Assembly (NCBI GenBank): GCA_038057515.1
Contig: JBBUDB010000028.1
Location: 1 to 19,182, forward strand
Direction of reading: 5' to 3'
Origin: DATJQA01 sp038057515
GTDB taxonomy: Bacteria > Patescibacteriota > Minisyncoccia > UBA6257 > 2-01-FULL-56-20
Length of the DNA stretch: 19,182 nucleotides
How positions within the stretch are numbered: the first letter of the stretch is position 1; every line of letters starts with the position of its first letter. Shown piece after piece: positions 14,255 through 19,182 of this stretch. The notes under the pieces were generated by a model. It saw only the letters and a program-made list of their open reading frames with translations. It was not told the DNA's origin and did no database searches. The translations under genes were made by a program, and so were the position numbers.

Positions 14255-15763
14255 ATGACGCTTTTAATTCGAAACGTAAAAATTATCGGCGCGCCGGGGC
14301 GGTTTCCCGACCAAGGCGATATTTTCGTGGCCGGCGACAAGATATCGGCCATCGGCTCCTTCCCGCGAAAAAGCGCGGACACCGTTATTGACGGCCAGGG
14401 CGGCTATCTTCTGCCTGGCTTTATAGACATCGCCGCGGAGTCCGATCACTATCTGGGCATCTTCACCAACCCCGCCCAGGAGGATTTTCTTCGCCAGGGC
14501 GTGACGACCATTATCGGTGGCGGCGAAGGCGCCTCGCTCGCGCCGCTCATCTACGGCGACCTCGGCGTTTTAGAAGAGTGGCTCACGGGCGAACGGCCCA
14601 TAAACGTCGACTGGCACACAATGCGGGAGTTTATTTCCGTACTCGAACGCCGTCGCTTCGGCGTGAATTTCGGCACGCTCGTCGGCCACTCGACGGTGCG
14701 AGTGGCGCTCACGGCCGGCGAGCGTCGCGATCTCACTCGAAACGAGATGGCTGTTTTCGAACGTATTGTGGGCGAAGCGCTCCGTGAGGGCGGTTTTGGC
14801 GTTTCGGCTGGCCTCAAAGGTACGCACGGTCGCGGCGCCGCCTACGGCGAGATCCGGGCGCTCGGAAAGCTCGTCCGCCGGACGGGCGGAATTTTAAGCA
14901 TTGCCCTCCGAAAAAACGCGCCCCTCGGCGCGGCGCTCGGCGAGGCGCTCCGCCTCGCGAGCGATACGGACGCCACGACGATCATCTCGAATTTTGCGCC
15001 AATTCTCGGGCAGGGGAGTGAATATGGCCTGGCCCTTGATGTCTTAAAAAACGCACCGGTCAACGTGTATTTTGATATAGCGCCATTTGAAGTGAGCGCC
15101 CGGCCTTTTTATCGTTTTTTGCCCGATTGGGCCCAACGGGGCACGATTAGAGATATGGCGGAGAAACTTGACGATCCCTGGTTCCGAGAACGCGTCACCA
15201 GAGAGCTTATCGTTCCCGAACCGGAGCGATTCACGGTTAGCCGGACGTTCGGACACGAAGGTCTTGTTGGCCGAACACTCGCCGATCTCACGGCGATATT
15301 CGGCGTGCGCTATCCGGCCGAAGCGCTTATGCGCCTGCTGACAACCACGCGCCTCAAGGGTATTGCTCTCCTTCGAAACGCGGATGAAACTCTTACCAGT
15401 GAAGCGCTCGCCCATCCCCGAGCTCTCATTGCTTCCCGGGGATTCTGCCTGCCGGAATTTTACGACGGTCGGCGAACCATCAACCCCGATAAGGCGGATA
15501 CTTTCCCGCATCTCGTGCGTCTTGCTCTCGCCGCCGGCGAAGCAGAACTCGACGGACTCGCCCGAAGAGCGAGTGAACGCCCCGCAAAACTATTGGGACT
15601 TACCGATCGGGGCACGATCCGCGAAAGCGCCATCGCCGACCTCGCCTGCTTCGACCGCGAAGGCAAGACGAAATTCACCGTCGTCGCCGGAGCCGTCGCC
15701 TGGCAAAACGACGCGCCCACGGCCAAGTTTTTTGGCCGGGCGCTTCGACACCGACGATCGTAA
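14255..15763 (+). CDS. Amidohydrolase-fold protein related to D-aminoacylase, probable pseudoenzyme
   Basis: A 502-aa protein that follows N-acyl-D-amino-acid deacylase from end to end: an N-terminal beta-sandwich start (LIRNVKIIG, DIFVAGDKISAIG), PGFID (54-58), VTTII...GASLAP (83-97), GHSTVR (144-149), GGFGVSAGL (179-187), and a C-terminal composite strand with ASERPAKLLGLTDRG (439-453) and IADLACFD. Yet every metal or catalytic position I can align is changed: the HxH after PGFID is Ala60/Glu62, the Cys of GNCG is Glu91, the next two His are Ala217 and Asn246, and the Asp of SDG is Arg395. It therefore probably does not hydrolyse substrate as the family does. It is co-transcribed with ftsW (5-bp gap) and precedes murG, so a structural or regulatory role in cell-wall synthesis is inferred. 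The alignment was done by eye from memory of the family. Confidence 0.8.
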   Translation: MTLLIRNVKIIGAPGRFPDQGDIFVAGDKISAIGSFPRKSADTVIDGQGGYLLPGFIDIAAESDHYLGIFTNPAQEDFLRQGVTTIIGGGEGASLAPLIYGDLGVLEEWLTGERPINVDWHTMREFISVLERRRFGVNFGTLVGHSTVRVALTAGERRDLTRNEMAVFERIVGEALREGGFGVSAGLKGTHGRGAAYGEIRALGKLVRRTGGILSIALRKNAPLGAALGEALRLASDTDATTIISNFAPILGQGSEYGLALDVLKNAPVNVYFDIAPFEVSARPFYRFLPDWAQRGTIRDMAEKLDDPWFRERVTRELIVPEPERFTVSRTFGHEGLVGRTLADLTAIFGVRYPAEALMRLLTTTRLKGIALLRNADETLTSEALAHPRALIASRGFCLPEFYDGRRTINPDKADTFPHLVRLALAAGEAELDGLARRASERPAKLLGLTDRGTIRESAIADLACFDREGKTKFTVVAGAVAWQNDAPTAKFFGRALRHRRS

Positions 15764-15768
15764 CCCGC

Positions 15769-16875
15769 ATGGCTACGCCCTTCACGAAAGGCGGTCACCG
15801 ACCCGATCCATTTCTTATCGCCGTCCTTGTCATTCTCGTCGCTCTTGGCCTTGTCATTCTCGCCTCGGCCTCGTCCGAACTTGGCAAGCTAAAGTTCGGC
15901 GACAGCTATTACTATCTCAAACACCAACTCATGAATGGCGCGAGTATCGGCATTGTCGGTTTCGCGGTCGCGTATTTCATCCGCTACCAACGCTATCGGA
16001 AAATCGCGCTTATCGGCCTCGCGGCGAATATCGTCTTTCTCGCGCTTGTCTTCACGCCCCTCGGCCTCGTCGCCGGCGGCGCCAGCCGGTGGCTTCGGTT
16101 CGGGCCGATGAGCTTCCAGCCCGCCGAGCTTTTGAAGCTTACCTACATCGTCTACCTTGCCGCCTGGCTCACGAATGCTAAGTTTAACCGCCGCACCATT
16201 CTGCAGGGCATCGTCCCGTTTCTCTGCGTTTCGGGCGTCATTGCCGGTCTCCTTCTTGCTCAACCGGCGACGAGCACAGTCTTCATTCTCCTCGCCTCGG
16301 GCATCACGGTTTACTTCGTGAGCGGCGCGCCGCTGAAGCATCTTACCCTCGTGGCCTTGGGTGGGATAGCTATCTTCGTGCTTATCGTTTGGTCCACGCC
16401 CTACCGCGCCGCCCGCATTCTCACTTTCCTTGATCCAAGCCGCGACACGCAGGGTTCTTCGTATCAGATCAATCAATCGCTTATCGCCATCGGTTCCGGA
16501 CGTCTTACGGGTCTCGGTTATGGCGCCTCGACAAGCAAAGCCCGCGGATTGCCGGCGCCGCTCGATGATTCGATCTTTGCCGTCGCCGCCCAAGAGCTCG
16601 GATTTGCGGGCGCCGGTGCTCTGGTCATGCTTTTCGCTCTCCTTGTCTACAGGATGCTTTGGCTCGCCCGAGGACGCCGCGACCGCTTCGGCCAGCTGAT
16701 TCTTGTCGGCTTCGCGACTATCATCGGACTTCAATCGATAGTAAACATGGGCGCTGTCTCGGGCCTTTTGCCCCTCACCGGCGTGCCGCTTCCATTCGTA
16801 AGCTACGGCGGTACGGCTCTGGCCGTCTTCATGACCATGGGCGGCGGGGCCGTGAATATTTCGAAATATACGTAA
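15769..16875 (+). CDS. ftsW: FtsW/RodA/SpoVE-family peptidoglycan glycosyltransferase
   Basis: A polytopic membrane enzyme that polymerises lipid II into glycan strands, normally with a partner transpeptidase. The 368 aa hold about ten membrane segments. Family signatures are GGASRWLRFGPMSFQPAELLK (split over 103-123), YQINQSLIAIGSGRLTGLG (232-250) and LPAPLDDSIFAVAAQELGF (261-279), where Asp267 matches the catalytic Asp of LPExxTDFIF. PLPFVSYGG (340-348) near the end is typical. Differences from the common form are LPE to LPA, TDFIF to DDSIF, and QPD to QPA (165-167). FtsW rather than RodA is preferred because murG is next door, but sequence alone does not settle it. It starts 5 bp after the amidohydrolase stop with no Shine-Dalgarno sequence, which suggests coupled translation. 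Confidence 0.9.
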   Translation: MATPFTKGGHRPDPFLIAVLVILVALGLVILASASSELGKLKFGDSYYYLKHQLMNGASIGIVGFAVAYFIRYQRYRKIALIGLAANIVFLALVFTPLGLVAGGASRWLRFGPMSFQPAELLKLTYIVYLAAWLTNAKFNRRTILQGIVPFLCVSGVIAGLLLAQPATSTVFILLASGITVYFVSGAPLKHLTLVALGGIAIFVLIVWSTPYRAARILTFLDPSRDTQGSSYQINQSLIAIGSGRLTGLGYGASTSKARGLPAPLDDSIFAVAAQELGFAGAGALVMLFALLVYRMLWLARGRRDRFGQLILVGFATIIGLQSIVNMGAVSGLLPLTGVPLPFVSYGGTALAVFMTMGGGAVNISKYT

Positions 16876-16932
16876 GACAAGAGGCATAGAAACGGCCCCA
16901 CCGAAACGCGACAAGCCACAACGTTAAAATTA

Positions 16933-16941
16933 TGTAATAAT
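16933..16941 (+). promoter_or_regulatory. Possible extended -10 of murG
   Basis: TGTAATAAT lies in an AT-rich stretch ten bases before the murG ATG, so the leader would be very short. The region 16935-16952 also forms an inverted repeat, TAATAAT-TAAG-ATTATTA, ending on the A of the start codon. No Shine-Dalgarno sequence is present. Confidence 0.38.
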
Positions 16942-16951
16942 TAAGATTATT

Positions 16952-18127
16952 ATGGCTGATCCGATATCCACGCCTCCCTCATCCGTCCCGAAATCTCTCG
17001 TTCGTATCGCTCTCGCTGGCGGAGGAAGCGGGGGACACGTTTATCCGCTCCTCGCCGTCGCCGAAGAAGTCAAGGCTTTTGCCGCCGAGCGCTCATTCGC
17101 GCTTGACCTGCGTTATTTTGGTCCGGACGATGAATACGCCACCGTTCTGGCGGAAAAAGACATCCGCATCGTTGGTACGCCCGCTCCGAAAATGCGCCGC
17201 TACTTTGCGCTTCGTAATTTCCTGGACATCCCTCTTTTTTTCGTCGCCCTCGTAAAGGCCTGGTGGTCGCTCTTTTGGTTCATGCCCGACGCTGTTTTTT
17301 CGAAAGGCGGACCGGGTGCGATTGCCGTTGTCGTGGCCGCCTGGTTTTACCGCATTCCTATCATGATCCACGAGTCCGATGCCATGCCCGGACTTACGAA
17401 CCTTGTTTCGAGCCGCTTCGCGAGCCGCATTGTTATCAGTTTTGAAGCTGCCGCAAAATATTTCAATCCGGCGATCACGCGCCTCACCGGCAATCCCGTT
17501 CGCCACGAACTTCTCGAGGGCCGCCTCCCGCCGGAAACCGCCAAAAAAGAACTCGGCTTTGTAGATACCGAACCGCTCGTCCTCGTTTTAAATGGCTCGC
17601 AGGGCTCACAACGTATCAATGAGTTTCTTGAAATAAACCTCCCGACGCTCGTCAAAGAAGTTCAGATCCTCCATCAAACCGGCAAAGCGAACTTCCTCGA
17701 AACAAAACGCCTCACCCAGGCCGCCCTGATTGACTCCGATTCGATAAACGAAGAGCGCCGCTATAAGCCCGTGCCATATCTCGGCAAGGACCTCCCCACG
17801 GCCCTCTCCGCTGCTGATGTTGTTGTCGGACGATCGGGGAGCGGCATGATCTTTGAGCTGGCCTCCTTCGGAAAACCGGCTATTCTTATTCCGCTTGCCG
17901 AATCGGCGAATAATCATCAGCGCACGAACGCCTATGAGTTTGCCAAAACGGGCGCGGCGGTCGTGATCGAAGAATCAAACCTCCTGCCAGGCATTTTTAT
18001 AAGCCAGCTCAAGACCATTTTGACCGACCAGGCAACGCTACAGAAGATGAACGCGGCCGCGTCCGCCTTCTCGAGGCCAAAGGCTGCTAAGGAAATTGCT
18101 GAAGAGGTTTTTCGGATGATCGGCTAA
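16952..18127 (+). CDS. murG: UDP-N-acetylglucosamine transferase MurG
   Basis: Adds GlcNAc to lipid I to make lipid II, the substrate of FtsW, at the inner face of the membrane. The 391-aa protein has the two-domain GT28 layout. The glycine loop is GGGSGGHVYPLLAVAEE (from about residue 24), with HESDAMPGLTN for the usual HEQNAVPGLTN, then LTGNPVR, and in the C-terminal domain LNGSQGSQRINE and VVGRSGSGMIFELASFGKPA followed by ESANNHQRTNA. These are clear though divergent. A basic, aromatic stretch (RRYFALRNFLDIPLFFVALV) after the first domain motifs is a likely membrane-contact patch. The first 15 residues are Pro/Ser-rich and precede the first strand. It has its own promoter-like site and terminator, but sits 76 bp after ftsW. 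Confidence 0.92.
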   Translation: MADPISTPPSSVPKSLVRIALAGGGSGGHVYPLLAVAEEVKAFAAERSFALDLRYFGPDDEYATVLAEKDIRIVGTPAPKMRRYFALRNFLDIPLFFVALVKAWWSLFWFMPDAVFSKGGPGAIAVVVAAWFYRIPIMIHESDAMPGLTNLVSSRFASRIVISFEAAAKYFNPAITRLTGNPVRHELLEGRLPPETAKKELGFVDTEPLVLVLNGSQGSQRINEFLEINLPTLVKEVQILHQTGKANFLETKRLTQAALIDSDSINEERRYKPVPYLGKDLPTALSAADVVVGRSGSGMIFELASFGKPAILIPLAESANNHQRTNAYEFAKTGAAVVIEESNLLPGIFISQLKTILTDQATLQKMNAAASAFSRPKAAKEIAEEVFRMIG

Positions 18128-18161
18128 ACCATCCAGATTTTAGCTGATAATGAGGAAATAA

Positions 18162-18191
18162 GGCCCGGAAACGCTTTCCCTGGGTCGTTTT
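18162..18191 (+). terminator. Intrinsic terminator after murG
   Basis: GGAAA-CGC-TTTCC forms an inner stem. Beyond a 2-base bulge, GGCCC pairs with GGGTC (one G-U), and GTTTT follows. The T-run is short, so termination may be partial. Confidence 0.5.
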
Positions 18192-18195
18192 ATCG

Positions 18196-18204
18196 TGCTA
18201 AAAT
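18196..18204 (+). promoter_or_regulatory. Extended -10 promoter of gltX
   Basis: TGCTAAAAT ends eight bases before the gltX ATG at 18213, directly after the murG terminator. The expected start site falls on or next to the ATG, which predicts a leaderless mRNA. No -35 is evident. Confidence 0.48.
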
Positions 18205-18212
18205 GGCCGTGC

Positions 18213-19182
18213 ATGCCTCAAAACAAGCAATCGGAGATCCGGGTTCGCTATGCGCCCAGCCCCACCGGGCACTGGCACGTCGGCGGGGTCCGGGTTGTTC
18301 TTTATAACTGGCTCTACGCCCGAAAGACCGGAGGGACGTTTATTGTCCGCATTGAAGATACCGACCAAGAGCGCTCGAAGCGAGAGTTTGAGCTTGAAAT
18401 TTTTGACTCACTACGATGGCTCGGCCTTGACTATGATGAGGGGCCGATCTGGACGAAAAAGGAAAACGGCGCCACGACTAGCTCCGAAAAAGGGGAATAT
18501 GGCCCATATCACCAGAGCGAACGGCGCGATATTTATCGAAATTACTTGACCCAGCTCACAGAGAAGGGTCGTGCCTATTATTGCTATTGCACGAAAGAAG
18601 ACCTCGAAGCGGAACGGCAACTACTTTCTGCCCAGGGCCTGCCGCCGAAATACGGCGGCCACTGCCGCAACCTCACCTCTCCGCCGGTAGGCAAAAAGCC
18701 GGAAACCATCCGTTTTCGCATTCCCGAAACCGTCGTAAAATTCCACGACCTCATTCGCGGCGACGTTTCTTTCGACGCCTCGCTTTTTGGCGATATCGTT
18801 ATCGCCAAAGACCTCGACAACCCTCTCTATAATTTTGCGGTTGTGGTCGATGATGAACTCATGCATATTTCGCACGTCATTCGAGGTGAAGAGCATCTCT
18901 CGAACACGCCGAAACAAATCTTGTTCCAAAAGGCGCTCGGGTTTCGTGCGCCAGAATACGCCCACTTCCCGCTTATTTTAAATCCCGATCGGAGTAAAAT
19001 GTCGAAGCGTTATGGCGAAACAACGCTTTCTGGCTATCGAGACACTGGCTATCTCCCCGAAGCAATGGTGAATTTTTTCTTGCTCCAAGGCTGGCACCCA
19101 AAAGATAACCGCGAAGTTATGACGCCTCACGAGGCGGCAGAGCTTTTTGAATTCAAAGACGTTCAGAAAACCGGGGCGGTAT
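18213..19182 (+). CDS. gltX: Glutamyl-tRNA synthetase, 5' part (runs off the window)
   Basis: Class I synthetase that charges tRNA with glutamate. About 323 codons are present without a stop, covering the Rossmann catalytic domain; the anticodon-binding helices lie outside. The start MPQNKQSEIRVRYAPSPTG leads into the HIGH-type motif HVGG (22-25, in SPTGHWHVGGVR). RIEDTD (46-51), YGPYHQSER (96-104), a zinc-site pattern C124/C126...Y147...C151, VRGEEHL-like HVIRGEEHLSNTPKQ, and the KMSKR motif at 262-266 follow in order. A small Ser/Thr-rich insert (about 84-93) precedes YGPY. In genomes lacking glutaminyl-tRNA synthetase such an enzyme often also charges tRNA-Gln for the GatCAB route, but nothing in this window tests that. 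The ATG was chosen as the first in-frame start after the promoter-like site. Confidence 0.95.
   Translation, partial: MPQNKQSEIRVRYAPSPTGHWHVGGVRVVLYNWLYARKTGGTFIVRIEDTDQERSKREFELEIFDSLRWLGLDYDEGPIWTKKENGATTSSEKGEYGPYHQSERRDIYRNYLTQLTEKGRAYYCYCTKEDLEAERQLLSAQGLPPKYGGHCRNLTSPPVGKKPETIRFRIPETVVKFHDLIRGDVSFDASLFGDIVIAKDLDNPLYNFAVVVDDELMHISHVIRGEEHLSNTPKQILFQKALGFRAPEYAHFPLILNPDRSKMSKRYGETTLSGYRDTGYLPEAMVNFFLLQGWHPKDNREVMTPHEAAELFEFKDVQKTGAV

Noticed and set aside
15721..15737. GGCCAA...TTGGCC hairpin with a T-rich loop near the end of the amidohydrolase gene
   Set aside because: The T-run is in the loop, not after the stem, and the hairpin lies inside coding sequence just before the coupled ftsW gene, so a terminator is unlikely.
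15363..16181. 272-codon + strand frame overlapping the amidohydrolase and ftsW genes
   Set aside because: It is Arg/Pro/Ser-rich with no motif, and both overlapped genes are well supported in another frame.
15889..16914. 341-codon open frame on the minus strand opposite ftsW
   Set aside because: It is highly charged with no recognisable motif and exactly mirrors the codon pattern of ftsW, which has all its family signatures. Long antisense frames are common in GC-rich genes.

Overview
The window reads as part of a chromosome from a candidate phyla radiation (Patescibacteria) bacterium, most likely of the Parcubacteria type. This is inferred from gene content and cannot be proven here. The clues are large cysteine-rich zinc-ribbon proteins in tandem, an ATPase with a C-terminal CxxC-x17-CxxC zinc ribbon, a short TrmD, a ComEC split into two genes, and divergent FtsW and MurG. 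TGA works as a normal stop (three genes end with it), which argues against lineages that recode TGA as glycine. All credible genes are on the + strand.

Layout. (1) 6-7271: four tandem paralogous genes of about 584-600 codons encode soluble cysteine-rich proteins. Each has a zinc-ribbon module at both ends and a Cys/aromatic-rich middle. The third gene is interrupted by a 10-N scaffold gap that looks artificial: a 9-bp direct repeat flanks it, and collapsing repeat plus Ns (19 bp) restores one 587-aa frame. Two of the four genes carry an identical 62-bp palindromic repeat in frame. The array is visibly more AT-rich than the rest. (2) 7328-7633: a CutA-like protein. (3) 7755-9239: an M17 leucyl aminopeptidase. 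(4) 9283-14157: a tightly packed block of a TraD/VirD4-like DNA-pumping ATPase with a zinc ribbon, trmD, the comEC membrane channel and a separate comEC metallo-beta-lactamase gene, all joined by 4-19 bp overlaps. (5) 14255-16875: an amidohydrolase-fold protein that has lost its catalytic residues, followed 5 bp later by ftsW. (6) 16952-18127: murG. (7) 18213 to the window end: the 5' part of gltX.

How the genes work together. Blocks 5-6 form a cell-wall and division cluster: lipid II synthesis by MurG, septal glycan polymerisation by FtsW, and a probable pseudoenzyme of the D-aminoacylase family. The comEC pair suggests competence for DNA uptake, and the ATPase upstream may act on DNA too. 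The zinc-ribbon array has no assignable function and is the least explained part of the window.

Regulation. Extended -10 elements (TGnTAnnnT) recur before transcription units, usually without a recognisable -35. Several lie so close to the start codon (pepA, murG, gltX) that leaderless or near-leaderless mRNAs are likely. No tRNA, rRNA, CRISPR array or transposase gene was seen.
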